DNA of 64,000 nt from Candidatus Methanomethylophilaceae archaeon (GCA_944321505.1 CALULN010000013.1:44247-108246), one strand, 5' to 3'; counted from the first letter of the stretch, positions 52,857 to 63,128 are shown. Notes: generated by a model not told the origin, from the sequence alone. A program made the numbers and translations.

Positions 52857-54449
52857 GTGCGGACTCTGCTGAAGGGCGGCAGGATCTACGACGGCTCCGG
52901 TTCAGAGCCCTTCGTGGGGGATGTGCTGATCGACGGCGACCGGATAGTCGAGGTGGCGGAGCACATAGACGCTGACGCGGAGATGATCGATGTCTCCGGC
53001 AAGTCGGTGGCCCCGGGGTTCATAGATGCGCATTCCCACAACGACTGGTTCGCCACCAAGAGCGATCCATTGCCGTATTTCGAGCCGTTCATCCGCCAGG
53101 GCATAACGTCATTCGTGACCGGTAACTGCGGGATCTCCGCGGTAGGTTTCGATAACCACGAACATCTGGACGAGATGGGCGGCGGGCTGTTCAACTTCAA
53201 AAACTCCACGGGAGCCTACGGCTCCGTCGGCGAATATCTGAAAGAGATAGACGGCAACACGCCATGCAACATCGCGGTAATCGTGGGCCACTGCACCGCC
53301 AGGGCGGCGGTGGGCGGCAACCACATCGGCAAACTTACCGAAGAAGAGGAGGGGCACATGCTACGTCTGATGGAGGACGGCCTCAGGGAAGGGGCCGCGG
53401 GATTATCGCTGGGGTTGATGTACGAGCCGGGGATGTACGCCGACCTTGACGAATTGAGGAAGGTCGCTGCGCTTTGTGTGAAGTATGGCAAGCCGCTGAC
53501 GGTGCACTCCCGCGCTTTGTCCAAAATATCCACGTCATACAAGGGCCTGCTCGGGAGGTCCCATCTGCTGAGGGCGGTGGACGAGCTGGTGGAGATCTCT
53601 AAACACACGAAGCTCAAGCTGCAGATCTCCCACGCCATCTTCATGGGGCGCAAGTCCCTGGGGGACAAGGACGAATTCGTGCAATTGGTTAATTCCATGC
53701 GCAGTGAGGGCGTGGATGTGATGTTCGACATCTACAACCAGCTGCGGGGACTGTCGGTGATCACGGTGATCCTTCCTGTGTGGTATCAAGCGATGCCCCG
53801 GGAGAAGAGGGATTCAGCTTTCGTAAGGATGAGGCTGAAGATCCTGGCGGCCGCCGCTACGCGTCTGTTGGGTTTTGGTTTCGATGACATGGTCGTCGCG
53901 TACATAGGCCCGGGATACGAGAGGTTCGAGGGCAAGTCGGTGCATCGGATCGCTCAGGAGGAGGGGATGGGCGACGTGGATATGTATCTCAAACTCTGCG
54001 AGTTAAGCGGATTCCACGGAAGGATAAGCCTGGGGCCCTGCACCACCCCGGAGATCATAAGCGAGTTCGAGAAGAATCCATTATGCCTGTACATGACGGA
54101 CGCCTGGGTGGAGGATAACGGCATCCAGAAACCGGCGATCTACGACTGCTTCCCCAAGTTCCTGAGGGATTCTTTGCTTGGAACGGGGGACACGATGCCG
54201 AACACCGTGCGCAGGATGACCGGGGCCACGGCGGACAGGTTCATGCTTAGCGATAGGGGCTACCTGAGGAGGGGATGCTTCGCCGACGTGACCGTCTTCG
54301 ATGAGGATGCTGTGAAGAGTGGTGTGCCGGATCAGCAGAGGGCCTTCGGGATCGAGAAGGTATTCATCAACGGGAAGTTGGTGCTTGACGGGAACGAGTT
54401 GGATACGAATGCGCTAAGGACTTCGGGAAGGGCTGTGAGTGTTCAATGA
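52857..54449 (+). CDS. N-acyl-D-amino-acid deacylase (D-aminoacylase family amidohydrolase)
   Basis: About 530 residues of the amidohydrolase superfamily. LKGGRIYDGSGSEPFVGDVLIDGDRIV is the N-terminal beta domain, VAPGFIDAHSHNDWF holds the metal HxH, and GNCGIS, GAAGLSLGLMYEPGMYADLDEL, LQISHAIFMG and the C-terminal RGCFADVTVFDEDAV complete the family. Members free D-amino acids from N-acyl forms, so a peptidoglycan- or D-amino-acid-scavenging role is plausible. The start is GTG 52857, directly after the helicase stop, so the two may share a transcript. Some stretches use more A/T-ending codons than neighbouring core genes. Confidence 0.85.
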   Translation: MRTLLKGGRIYDGSGSEPFVGDVLIDGDRIVEVAEHIDADAEMIDVSGKSVAPGFIDAHSHNDWFATKSDPLPYFEPFIRQGITSFVTGNCGISAVGFDNHEHLDEMGGGLFNFKNSTGAYGSVGEYLKEIDGNTPCNIAVIVGHCTARAAVGGNHIGKLTEEEEGHMLRLMEDGLREGAAGLSLGLMYEPGMYADLDELRKVAALCVKYGKPLTVHSRALSKISTSYKGLLGRSHLLRAVDELVEISKHTKLKLQISHAIFMGRKSLGDKDEFVQLVNSMRSEGVDVMFDIYNQLRGLSVITVILPVWYQAMPREKRDSAFVRMRLKILAAAATRLLGFGFDDMVVAYIGPGYERFEGKSVHRIAQEEGMGDVDMYLKLCELSGFHGRISLGPCTTPEIISEFEKNPLCLYMTDAWVEDNGIQKPAIYDCFPKFLRDSLLGTGDTMPNTVRRMTGATADRFMLSDRGYLRRGCFADVTVFDEDAVKSGVPDQQRAFGIEKVFINGKLVLDGNELDTNALRTSGRAVSVQ

Positions 54450-54495
54450 CAACCTAAGAACCCAAACTATGTCGTCGACATCCCATTATTTGTTC

Positions 54496-54508
54496 AGTAT
54501 TAAATACT
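54496..54508 (+). promoter_or_regulatory. Promoter of the cas operon (palindromic TATA region)
   Basis: AGTATTAAATACT is a 13-bp palindrome containing a TATA-like core, 24-36 bp before ATG 54532. It lies in an AT-rich gap after the deacylase gene. Confidence 0.55.
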
Positions 54509-54531
54509 AAACCAAATCATTGTTCATCCAG

Positions 54532-57279
54532 ATGATGGGGTCGGATGGTATTCTACTGAATCAATCTGGTCAATTGTCGGATCAGATTGCACACCTCTGG
54601 GGTAAAGCATCCAATGACCCACAATCTGGACTGTGGACGCCTCTCTACATACACTTGCTTGACACAGCTCGTGTCGGGACGTACCTCTGGAACCATTGGA
54701 TATCAGACAATATAAAAAAGCGCATTTCCAATGGAATCAAAAACACAAATTCCCATGTTGAGCCTGAGAAACTAGTATCTTTTGTATGTCTATCCCATGA
54801 TATCGGCAAGGCCATCCCTCCATTCCAAAGTCGCAATATTCCCAATAACCAGCACCTCTCGGACTTCTTCCGTTCCAAGTTACAGGACATGGGGCTACAT
54901 TATAGGAGTGATTTGAATGAGCCCAACGCCATACCTCACCCCTATGCTTCTGAGATCATTCTAGAAAGGAATGGTATACCTCGGTGTATAGCTGATGTAG
55001 CCGGAGGCCACCATGGAACGCCCCCCAACAAAAAACAACTGAGGACACTGGCGGAGGCATACCCTGATAACATGGGTCGTGGCGAATGGTCGTCCATCCA
55101 GGATGATCTTGTATCATTCTGTATGGATGCGTCAGGATTGGATCCGAAATCTATCAGAGACACAGTCATAGATGCAAGTTGTCAGGTACTCCTGACATCC
55201 ATCGTGGTCATCGCAGATTGGATCACCAGCAACTCTGACATCTTCCCTCTCAGCTTTGAGGATGATAAACCAGTTATGGAATTGGAAGAACGTGCGACAA
55301 GGGCCCTTAATAACGCAGTATTCCCACCGGTTTGGAAACCAGAATTAGAAGACGAAGATGTCCCATCATTGTTCAAAAACAGATTCTCATACGATCCACG
55401 CCCATTCCAATCAGCAATTGCCGATGTCGCCTCGCGCATATCGGCCCCTGGCATCATGATTGTGGAAGCCCCAATGGGAGAAGGTAAGACCGAAGCAGCG
55501 TTGGCGGCCGCGGAAATATTGGCAAAACGTTTCGGTATGGGTGGCCTCATGATAGCGCTACCAACACAGGCTACATCAGATGGAATATTCCCTAGAGTGA
55601 AAAAATGGATTGATGTCATATCAGAATCGCAAACCGCGGGTCTGACCATGTTCCTAGCCCACGGTAAATCACGTTTCAACACAGATTACGCGGCGCTAGA
55701 GCACGTAGGCTTCTCCAGCAATGGCAGTAAAGAAGGAGGCATTATCCATGAATGGTTCACAGGCAAGAGAAAAGGAATCTTGTCTGATTTCGTAATCGGA
55801 ACCGTAGACCAGGCACTCATGATGGGCCTAAAACAAAAACACCTGGAGATGAGACACTTTGGTCTTGCAGGTAAAGTCGTCATCATAGACGAGGTCCATG
55901 CCTATGATGCCTATATGGGCAGTTATCTTTCCAAGACCTTGGAGTGGTTAGGAAATTACAAAACACCGGTCATCCTCCTATCGGCCACATTGCCACCTAT
56001 CAGGAGAGCCGAACTTTTGGCTGCATACATAGATAGTAAGGGCGTGGATGAGCGTGTAATCGAGGCCCGCTCATACCCCCTGATAACATTCTCAAACGAA
56101 TCTGAGCTGATACTGGAGACGCCGCCAGCCTCTGGTAGGAAGAACATTGTCGAGGTAAAGAGAATCACCGATGCTGACATCTCAGAAATATTACAAGGAG
56201 CGATCAGCAACGGTGGCTACTTCGGCATCATATTAAATACAGTCAAACGCGCCCAGAATATGGCGGCAACACTTCGGTCTGAATTCCCGACGGCAGACGT
56301 TCGCCTTCTACATTCTGGATTCACAAGTATAGACCGGAGTAATCGCGAATCAGAGGTTCTGAACGCGTTAGGGCCCGGGAGGAAAGTACACGACCGTAGC
56401 CCCATGATTGTCGTAGGCACTCAAGTCATGGAACAATCCATGGATCTTGATTTCGATCTGCTTTTAACGGATCTGTGTCCTATCGATTTGCTTCTTCAAC
56501 GCATTGGACGCCTTCACAGACATGAGAACAGACGCCCTAATGGTTTGGAGACTGCAAAATGTTATGTCATTGATACGGGAGAAGAGCCATTCGATAAAGG
56601 TGCCGAGACGGTTTACGGAAAATACCAGCTGTATAACACAAGATTGTTGCTTCAGGATTCAATAAAACTCCCGGACGACATACCAAAGCTCGTATCAGCT
56701 GCATATTCTTGTGAAATGAATGTTCCGGAATCGATATTAAATGCGTATGCAGAAGCTAAAACAGAACAGGACACCGTCATGAAGAACAAGAGAGTACGTG
56801 CACAGGCCTTCCAAATCTCAAGACCTGGTGACATCAGGGACCTTATCGGATGGATCGACTGTCCAATTATTGATGACTCCCAGGGGAACAAGGCCCAAGC
56901 GACCGTACGTGACGGCGACAGATCAGTGGAGGTAACGATGGTCATGAAAACTGAAGATGACCTGATCTTACCACTTCCGGGCACCGACATTCCAGAAGGT
57001 ACCGTCCTTCCTTCAGACAAGGCCCCAGATGCAAAGACGGCTTTCACGATTGCGGGGTGCAAAGTGCCTCTGCCAAGATTGATAACGAAAAGGATTGGAA
57101 TCGATAAGACCATAGACATTATCTCGGCCATGAACCACGACATGGTACCAAAGGCTTGGAAAGAATCAGAATGGCTCAACGGCGAACTCATCCTGATGTT
57201 GGATGAGAGCATGCGTGCCGACGTTGCAGGATTCACGATAGCATATGACTACGAACAGGGGATGAGAATTGTTGATTGA
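54532..57279 (+). CDS. cas3: CRISPR-associated nuclease/helicase Cas3
   Basis: The effector that degrades target DNA after Cascade binding. Residues ~20-250 are the HD nuclease, with SHDIGKA (~88) and the metal-site GGHHGTPP. The helicase follows with Walker A PMGEGKTEAAL (~313), the DEVHAYD box (~452), SATLPP, and the second RecA domain with GTQVMEQSMDLDFDLLLTDLCPIDLLLQRIGRLHRH (~650). The order HD then helicase is the usual one for Cas3. I chose ATG 54532 (915 residues) for its distance from the TATA box; TTG 54520 and ATG 54535 are alternatives. The gene is clearly richer in A/T at third positions than the DNA to its left. Confidence 0.95.
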   Translation: MMGSDGILLNQSGQLSDQIAHLWGKASNDPQSGLWTPLYIHLLDTARVGTYLWNHWISDNIKKRISNGIKNTNSHVEPEKLVSFVCLSHDIGKAIPPFQSRNIPNNQHLSDFFRSKLQDMGLHYRSDLNEPNAIPHPYASEIILERNGIPRCIADVAGGHHGTPPNKKQLRTLAEAYPDNMGRGEWSSIQDDLVSFCMDASGLDPKSIRDTVIDASCQVLLTSIVVIADWITSNSDIFPLSFEDDKPVMELEERATRALNNAVFPPVWKPELEDEDVPSLFKNRFSYDPRPFQSAIADVASRISAPGIMIVEAPMGEGKTEAALAAAEILAKRFGMGGLMIALPTQATSDGIFPRVKKWIDVISESQTAGLTMFLAHGKSRFNTDYAALEHVGFSSNGSKEGGIIHEWFTGKRKGILSDFVIGTVDQALMMGLKQKHLEMRHFGLAGKVVIIDEVHAYDAYMGSYLSKTLEWLGNYKTPVILLSATLPPIRRAELLAAYIDSKGVDERVIEARSYPLITFSNESELILETPPASGRKNIVEVKRITDADISEILQGAISNGGYFGIILNTVKRAQNMAATLRSEFPTADVRLLHSGFTSIDRSNRESEVLNALGPGRKVHDRSPMIVVGTQVMEQSMDLDFDLLLTDLCPIDLLLQRIGRLHRHENRRPNGLETAKCYVIDTGEEPFDKGAETVYGKYQLYNTRLLLQDSIKLPDDIPKLVSAAYSCEMNVPESILNAYAEAKTEQDTVMKNKRVRAQAFQISRPGDIRDLIGWIDCPIIDDSQGNKAQATVRDGDRSVEVTMVMKTEDDLILPLPGTDIPEGTVLPSDKAPDAKTAFTIAGCKVPLPRLITKRIGIDKTIDIISAMNHDMVPKAWKESEWLNGELILMLDESMRADVAGFTIAYDYEQGMRIVD

Positions 57280-58858
57280 GAAGGAGTTTAATCTTCTGAA
57301 AGAGAGCTGGATCCCCCTAATGAGGGAGGATGGGGGTGTTGTGGAGACGTCCCTTATCGAAGCCTTCAGGGACGCACATTTGTACAAAGAAATTGCGGGG
57401 GATGTGCCGGCACAAGATGCCGTTCTGGTACGCTTGATGCTTTCAGTGCTATACTGCGTATACCTGAGAAAAGATGTCGATGGTACAGAATCTCAATTGG
57501 AAACGAAGGATCAGGCCATCGAACGTTGGGAACAGCTTTGGAACCGCGGACAATTCGATGCGGATCTAATTGAGAAGTATCTTTTCGACTACGAGGAAAG
57601 ATTCTATCTGTTCCACCCAGAGAGACCGTTCTATCAGGTTAATATCGACAAGGGGACTCAGTATACTGCAGCCAAACTCAACGGTACACTTTCAGAAAGC
57701 GGAAACAAGCCTCGCCTGTTCAGTCTGGTGAACGGGGAGGCAAAGAATTATATGGGTTACTCCGAGGCTGCCAGATGGCTGCTTTACCTCAACTACTTCG
57801 ATGACACGTCATCAAAACCTTCGGTAAGGGGTCAGAATATGCCGTCAACCGGCGCAGGATGGCTCGGAAAACTTGGAATGGTGATGTTGACCGGCAGTAA
57901 TCTGTTCCAGACATTGATGTTGAACTTCGTCCTAGCCAATGAGATGGGTGTCATGCATAACGGTCCTGCCGTATGGGAGCTGGATGAAGTGAGTTCGAAG
58001 GAGAGAGTGGAGATTCCAATCCCTGAGAGTCCGCAAGAACTTCTCACCTTACAATGCAGAAGGATACTTCTCAACAGAGAGGGTGACAAGGTCACAGGAT
58101 ATCTGCTCTTAGGCGGAGATGTAATACCAAAAGAAAATGCCTTGATAGAGCAGATGACGATGTGGAGACAGAATGATGATAACGTTCTCACCCCCAGGCG
58201 TCACGACACATCCAGGGCCATGTGGAGGGATTATGCATCCCTCCTTGTCCGCTCCCAGATTTCGGGGAAGGGCAAGGAACCTGGAGTGATCAGATGGGCG
58301 TCCGACCTCGTTGATGATGGGATAATCAAACAAAAGGACATCAACATACGCGCAGTCGGTGTGAAATATGCCGACAAAGATTTCTTTGTAGACGACCTCA
58401 TAGACGATTCGCTACGTATCAATACCCAACTCCTATCCAATATGAATGATGGTTGGAATAATAGGATAGATGCGACTATCTCAAAGACGGAAAATTGCGT
58501 CTCATCACTAGGGAAGTATGCCTGGAATGTCGCGACAATCAATGGATTGGACGAGAACGGTGTCAAAAAACAGGCAGATAAAGCGCGTTCTGCAGGATAC
58601 CAGGCACTTGATCAACCCTTCAGACGCTGGCTGACTTCCATAGATCCAGATACCGATGATATGGAAACGAAGATGAACGAGTGGGATGCATCAATCAGGC
58701 GGATTCTCCTGAACGAAGGGAAGAGGATGCTTGAACAGTCTGGGGAAAAAGCACTGATAGGAAAGATTGACGGTGACAAACCGAAGAATGCGTTCACCGC
58801 GTACCGTTTCTTCAAAAACGACATTATGAAAAAGACAGGAGGGGTGAAAAATGAATGA
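57269..58858 (+). CDS. casA: Cascade large subunit Cas8e / Cse1 (CasA)
   Basis: Large subunit of the type I-E surveillance complex; it recognises the PAM and recruits Cas3. The protein starts EKEFNLLKESWIPLMREDGGVVETSLIEAFRDA, which is the Cse1 N-terminus, and PERPFYQVN, ARWLLYLNYFDDTSSK and PAVWELDE are further family landmarks. It has 529 residues. There is no ATG; TTG 57269 or 57272 is used, with GGGATGAG upstream, and the gene overlaps cas3 by 11 bp. Confidence 0.93.
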   Translation: MLIEKEFNLLKESWIPLMREDGGVVETSLIEAFRDAHLYKEIAGDVPAQDAVLVRLMLSVLYCVYLRKDVDGTESQLETKDQAIERWEQLWNRGQFDADLIEKYLFDYEERFYLFHPERPFYQVNIDKGTQYTAAKLNGTLSESGNKPRLFSLVNGEAKNYMGYSEAARWLLYLNYFDDTSSKPSVRGQNMPSTGAGWLGKLGMVMLTGSNLFQTLMLNFVLANEMGVMHNGPAVWELDEVSSKERVEIPIPESPQELLTLQCRRILLNREGDKVTGYLLLGGDVIPKENALIEQMTMWRQNDDNVLTPRRHDTSRAMWRDYASLLVRSQISGKGKEPGVIRWASDLVDDGIIKQKDINIRAVGVKYADKDFFVDDLIDDSLRINTQLLSNMNDGWNNRIDATISKTENCVSSLGKYAWNVATINGLDENGVKKQADKARSAGYQALDQPFRRWLTSIDPDTDDMETKMNEWDASIRRILLNEGKRMLEQSGEKALIGKIDGDKPKNAFTAYRFFKNDIMKKTGGVKNE

Positions 58859-59429
58859 GTCTGCTCAGGTGTATTCATACACCAAATCCAAGATCAATAG
58901 TCTGCAAGGCGGCGATCCCTGGTCCAAAGCTATGCTGGCAAAACTCCGTAGGGGTGCCGGTAAAGACATACGTGACTCCCACGAATCTTGGGAGATTGTC
59001 ATCGGAGGTCTGCCGGACAACCTCGTTGGGAATGATACTCGCTACGGTTTCGTTCCCAGTCCTGCGGAGTCTGCCATACATTCTGCATTGACATTGTATG
59101 CCGTACATATGCAGGGGCAATCGACCTCCGTCTCCCAAGAAGACGTGACATTTGCCAGAGCGGCCGGAAAGCTCATGTCATTGTCAGATTCAGGTGGAAT
59201 AAAGCGCAGATTCGATGCCATATCAACAGCATCAAACATCGATGAACTGACGTACCACGCCAGAGGCTTAATTCAACTGATGAGACAGCACAACCTTCAC
59301 TTTAATTATCCGGGCCTTGCCAGTGATCTATACCGTTACCAACTACCGAACGGCCCCAGAGAGGTCCTGCTAAAATGGGGTCAAGATTTCTACGCATATT
59401 CGAACGAAAACAAAGAGGAGAGTGAATGA
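58851..59429 (+). CDS. casB: Cascade small subunit Cse2 (CasB)
   Basis: A 192-residue helical small subunit of type I-E Cascade that stabilises the target R-loop. The typical family layout (AMLAKLRRGAGKDIRDSHESWEIVIGGLP, then SALTLYAVHMQGQS and RRFDAISTASNIDELTYHARGLIQLMRQ) is recognisable. Its place between casA and casC settles the identity. A strong GGAGGGGTGA lies just before ATG 58851; it overlaps casA by 8 bp. Confidence 0.92.
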   Translation: MNESAQVYSYTKSKINSLQGGDPWSKAMLAKLRRGAGKDIRDSHESWEIVIGGLPDNLVGNDTRYGFVPSPAESAIHSALTLYAVHMQGQSTSVSQEDVTFARAAGKLMSLSDSGGIKRRFDAISTASNIDELTYHARGLIQLMRQHNLHFNYPGLASDLYRYQLPNGPREVLLKWGQDFYAYSNENKEESE

Positions 59430-60520
59430 AGATGGATAGACTGTATGTCGATGTGAACGTGATTCAGACCGTACCGCCCAGCTGTATGAACAGAGACGAC
59501 ACCGGTAGCCCCAAGACCGCGGTATACGGGGGAGTCAGACGCGCCAGGGTCTCATCTCAAAGTTGGAAGAGGGCCGTCAGACAGGATTTCAAAACGAGAT
59601 TCGATGAGTCTGAACTGGCAGTTCGTACGAAGAAGATTATCATGATGATTGTGAACCGCATAATGGCAATCGATCCTTCGATCAGCGAAGACGATGCTAT
59701 CTCGAAAGCAACTGATGTCATGGACAAGGCAGGAGTAAAGACCAAATTGGACTCAAAGAAAAAGGGTGAGGACAAGATACCCGAGGCCCAAGCGTTGTTC
59801 TTCATGAGTTGCAAACAGGCGGATAATCTTGCAAAACTCGCTATCGATGGCGATTATGACAAGAAGACTGTGCAGGAGGCACTTAACAAAGGAAGCGGTG
59901 TCGAGATTGCCCTTTTCGGCCGCATGGTCGCAGATGACCCTTCTTTGAACTGTGATGCCTCCTGCCAAGTGGCCCACAGCATATCTACTCACAGAGTAGA
60001 CAATGAGTATGATTACTACACCGCCGTAGATGACCGTGCTCCGGAGGACAACGCAGGCGCGGGGATGATTGGGACCGTGGAATACAATTCATCCACATTG
60101 TACCGCTATGCCACCATCGCCGTACATGATCTGGCAAAGGAGCTGGACGACAAAGACACTACTACGAAGGCAATCGCCGAATTCGTCAGATCATTCATAC
60201 TTTCCATGCCCACCGGAAAGCAGAACACGTTCGCTAACAGGACCGTGCCTGACGCAGTGTATGTCGCTATACGCCGCGACCAACCTGTTAACCTCGTCGG
60301 TGCTTTCGAGAAACCCGTACTCCCAGACAGAGATGGAGGCGGGTACTCTGTGGGATCCATTAAGAAGATGGTCGAATACGAGAACAAGGTCGAAACGGAA
60401 TTCATCACCGAACCTGAAGCTGCTTGGCATATCGGAGAGGGGATGGACGGCCTTGGTCAGGGGTCCAATCTGCAAGAATTGCTTGACGCCCTGTCCCAAT
60501 ACATATCCGAGAGGATCTGA
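59426..60520 (+). CDS. casC: Cascade backbone Cas7e / Cse4 (CasC)
   Basis: RRM-fold backbone subunit that binds crRNA along its length. YVDVNVIQTVPPSCMNRDDTGSPKTAVYGGVRRARVSSQSWKRAVRQDF is the diagnostic Cas7e start. ALFGRMVADDPSLNCDASCQVAHSISTHRVDNEYDYYTAVDD and GAGMIGTVEYNSSTLYRYATI complete it. It has 364 residues and overlaps casB by 4 bp (ATGA). Confidence 0.95.
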   Translation: MKMDRLYVDVNVIQTVPPSCMNRDDTGSPKTAVYGGVRRARVSSQSWKRAVRQDFKTRFDESELAVRTKKIIMMIVNRIMAIDPSISEDDAISKATDVMDKAGVKTKLDSKKKGEDKIPEAQALFFMSCKQADNLAKLAIDGDYDKKTVQEALNKGSGVEIALFGRMVADDPSLNCDASCQVAHSISTHRVDNEYDYYTAVDDRAPEDNAGAGMIGTVEYNSSTLYRYATIAVHDLAKELDDKDTTTKAIAEFVRSFILSMPTGKQNTFANRTVPDAVYVAIRRDQPVNLVGAFEKPVLPDRDGGGYSVGSIKKMVEYENKVETEFITEPEAAWHIGEGMDGLGQGSNLQELLDALSQYISERI

Positions 60521-60522
60521 AG

Positions 60523-61227
60523 ATGAGCACACTGCTGCTGAGGCTTGCAGGCCCTCTGCAGGCCTGGGGCACATCCAGTAAATTCAGCACCCGTTCAACG
60601 GGCAAGGAACCCACGAAAAGTGGTGTCATAGGCATGATTGCTGCCGCACTGGGTAGGAAAAGGGATGAACCCATCGATGACCTCGCTTCGCTGAGATACG
60701 GCGTTCGTATAGATCAAGAAGGAACCGTCCTACGTGACTACCACACCGCCAAACATCCGACGATCGAAAAAAGGAAGTTTATCACAGAAAGGATGTATCT
60801 TGCGGATGCGATTTTCCTTGTAGGTCTGGAAGGTGACAAGGACACGCTGAGTGCAATAGATGCTGCACTGAAATCCCCTGTATACCCTCTGTTCCTCGGC
60901 AGAAGATCATGTCCCCCTTCAGGCAGACTATCTTTGGGGATTAGAGACTCTGACCTAATGACGGCATTGGCTGAAGAGGAATGGCTGGCGTCCGATTGGT
61001 ACGCAAGAAGAGAATCTGCAGAAGTCTCACTTGACATATTCATCGATTCGGACAACGAAGGTTACTATCAAAAGGACGTTCCCGTCTCTTTCTCACAGGA
61101 AAGAAGGCTGTACTCCCACAGAAAGATCTCCGTACATCCATTCTGTGTGCAAAAAACCAATGACAGGAGCAGACAGAGGAAGGTGGTCACAGAACACGAC
61201 CCGTTCTCTCAGATGAAGGGGGCATGA
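60523..61227 (+). CDS. casD: Cascade subunit Cas5e (CasD)
   Basis: A 234-residue RRM-fold protein that binds the crRNA 5' handle. LRLAGPLQAWGTSSKFSTRSTGKEPTKSGVIGMIAAALGRKRDEP is the classic Cas5e opening. DYHTAKHPTIEKRKFITERMYLADAIFLVGLEG and PLFLGRRSCPPSGR follow. It starts 2 bp after casC. Confidence 0.95.
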   Translation: MSTLLLRLAGPLQAWGTSSKFSTRSTGKEPTKSGVIGMIAAALGRKRDEPIDDLASLRYGVRIDQEGTVLRDYHTAKHPTIEKRKFITERMYLADAIFLVGLEGDKDTLSAIDAALKSPVYPLFLGRRSCPPSGRLSLGIRDSDLMTALAEEEWLASDWYARRESAEVSLDIFIDSDNEGYYQKDVPVSFSQERRLYSHRKISVHPFCVQKTNDRSRQRKVVTEHDPFSQMKGA

Positions 61228-61228
61228 A

Positions 61229-61885
61229 ATGTATCTATCGCGTGTAGAAATCAATCCATACAGGCGTGAGACCATGCGTGCTCTGGAATCTCCGCAGATC
61301 ATCCACGCGGCTGTGATGGCCTCGTTCGATTCCTTCGGAAGCAATGAGAGTGACAGAGTACTTTGGAGAGTAGATTCACTCCGTAACGCCACATACATCC
61401 TAATTCAAAGTCAGAGGAGGCCAGACATGCACCACATCGTGGATCAGTTTGGCAGACCTGACAGCGAACACCCCTGTCACGAGACACAGGAATATGACCA
61501 GTTCCTGCATTCCATCAAAGCGGGAGAGAGGATGATGTTCAGACTCACGGCCAATCCTGCACACAGCATCAAAGATCCAGACAATCCAAAGCGCGGAAAG
61601 GTCGTCGCACACGTTACGATAAATCAACAGAAAAAGTGGCTGTCCGACAGAGCACCGAAATACGGATTCGAATTCGTGAAGGATGGAGAAGACCCTATGT
61701 TCGATATTCGCAGTCGCAAGAACTTCAAATTCAAGCGCGGCGACTCCACGGTAACCCTTAATACTGCTACTTTCGAGGGGTTGATCGAAGTGACCGATAG
61801 CGAAAAGATGAGCTCTGCGATGAAGGAAGGGATAGGAAGAGGGAAGGCTTACGGTTGCGGATTGCTGACAGTGATGCGCGTATGA
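61229..61885 (+). CDS. casE: CRISPR pre-crRNA endoribonuclease Cas6e (CasE)
   Basis: Cleaves pre-crRNA within the repeat hairpin and stays bound to the 3' end. It has 218 residues, with YLSRVEINPYRRETMRALESPQIIHAAVMASF at the start, SDRVLWRVDSLRNATYILIQSQ, and the C-terminal glycine-rich loop GIGRGKAYGCGLLTV expected of Cas6e. The repeat in this locus forms the matching CCCCGC-ATAC-GCGGGG hairpin. Confidence 0.95.
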   Translation: MYLSRVEINPYRRETMRALESPQIIHAAVMASFDSFGSNESDRVLWRVDSLRNATYILIQSQRRPDMHHIVDQFGRPDSEHPCHETQEYDQFLHSIKAGERMMFRLTANPAHSIKDPDNPKRGKVVAHVTINQQKKWLSDRAPKYGFEFVKDGEDPMFDIRSRKNFKFKRGDSTVTLNTATFEGLIEVTDSEKMSSAMKEGIGRGKAYGCGLLTVMRV

Positions 61886-62814
61886 CCATCATTGGAGCGG
61901 ACAAACCGGACCTCCCTGAACTCCCCCGGATGAGCGACAGACTCTCGTTCGTCTATCTGGAATATTGCAGAGTCGGCAGAAAAGATAGTGCGGTGGAGGC
62001 GAGCAACAAGGATGGGGTGTTCTACATCCCATCCTCGGCAATTTCCACTTTGATGCTTGGCCCCGGTACGACGATTACCCACAGAGCCATGGAGCTACTG
62101 GGTGACTGTGGGGTCAGCATCATATGGGTGGGTGAACGTGGCATCAGATACTATGCGCACGGCAGACCCCTTACTCACTCATCACTACTCTTAGAAGCAC
62201 AGGCAAAGGCCGTCTCCAACAAAAGGAGCAGACTCGCGGTAGCTCGCAAGATGTATCAGATGCGCTTTCCCGGCGAGGATGTGTCCAGACTCACCATGCA
62301 ACAACTACGTGGAAGAGAGGGGGCACGGATTCGTAAAGCATACAAGATGCTCTCCGAAAAGTTAGATGTGGAATGGAACGGCAGGAATTATGACCCCAAC
62401 AACTATTCTTCCGGAGACGATGTGAACAAAGCACTCTCCGCAGCCAACGCGTGTATGTATGGGATTGTTCACAGCGTCATCGCCGCACTTGGCTGCTCGC
62501 CGGGATTAGGATTCATCCATACGGGGCATGAGAGATCATTCGTCTATGATGTAGCAGACCTATACAAAACGGAAATAACGATCCCTATCGCCTTCGAGGT
62601 GGCATCAAAAGGAGCAGACAACATCGGCTCGACCACCCGCAGGGCTGTGAGGGATGCCGTGTCTTCAGGGAAGATCCTCTACCGGATATCCAGAGATATC
62701 AGAGAACTGCTAATTGGGGACGTGATGGAAGAAGATCCTGAAGAAAACGAACTGCAACTATGGGGCGATGCAGGACTCGTACCAAGCGGCGTAGGGTATC
62801 AGGAGGATGCATGA
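61882..62814 (+). CDS. cas1: CRISPR integrase Cas1e
   Basis: Spacer-acquisition integrase, 310 residues. MSDRLSFVYLEYCRVGRKDSAVEASNKDGVFYIPSSAISTLMLGPGTTITHRAM is the subtype I-E start. The metal-binding Glu sits in LRGREGARIRKAYK, and the His and Asp in FIHTGHERSFVYDVADLYK. The start at ATG 61882 overlaps the casE stop (ATGA). The catalytic residues are intact, so adaptation should work. Confidence 0.95.
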   Translation: MTIIGADKPDLPELPRMSDRLSFVYLEYCRVGRKDSAVEASNKDGVFYIPSSAISTLMLGPGTTITHRAMELLGDCGVSIIWVGERGIRYYAHGRPLTHSSLLLEAQAKAVSNKRSRLAVARKMYQMRFPGEDVSRLTMQQLRGREGARIRKAYKMLSEKLDVEWNGRNYDPNNYSSGDDVNKALSAANACMYGIVHSVIAALGCSPGLGFIHTGHERSFVYDVADLYKTEITIPIAFEVASKGADNIGSTTRRAVRDAVSSGKILYRISRDIRELLIGDVMEEDPEENELQLWGDAGLVPSGVGYQEDA

Positions 62815-63128
62815 TCGTTGTGACCTTGTCTTGTTGCCCCCCGTCGCTCAGAGGAGACCTTACGAAATGGATGTTCGAGATCAGCACCAATGTGTATGTC
62901 GGTCGAATGAGTGCGCGTGTACGTGATGAGCTATGGGACAGGATAGTCAACAGTTGCGGAGATGGTCGCGCCGTAATGATATTTGGTGTTAACAATGAAC
63001 AGAGATTCGAATATCGCACACACAACTCAGAATGGAAACTGTACGATCTGGACGGCATCAAAGTCATGATGAGACCGAGCGTTCCGACCAAGGTTAAAAC
63101 ATCAACTAAAACACAAACCGATTCTTGA
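62811..63128 (+). CDS. cas2: CRISPR-associated Cas2e
   Basis: A 105-residue partner of Cas1e. MIVVTLSCCPPSLRGDLTKWMFEISTNVYVGRMSARVRDELWDRI is typical of Cas2e, as is AVMIFGVNNEQRFEYRTHNSEWKLYDLDGI. It overlaps cas1 by 4 bp and is the last gene of the operon. Poly-T follows the stop within 10 bp. Confidence 0.94.
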   Translation: MIVVTLSCCPPSLRGDLTKWMFEISTNVYVGRMSARVRDELWDRIVNSCGDGRAVMIFGVNNEQRFEYRTHNSEWKLYDLDGIKVMMRPSVPTKVKTSTKTQTDS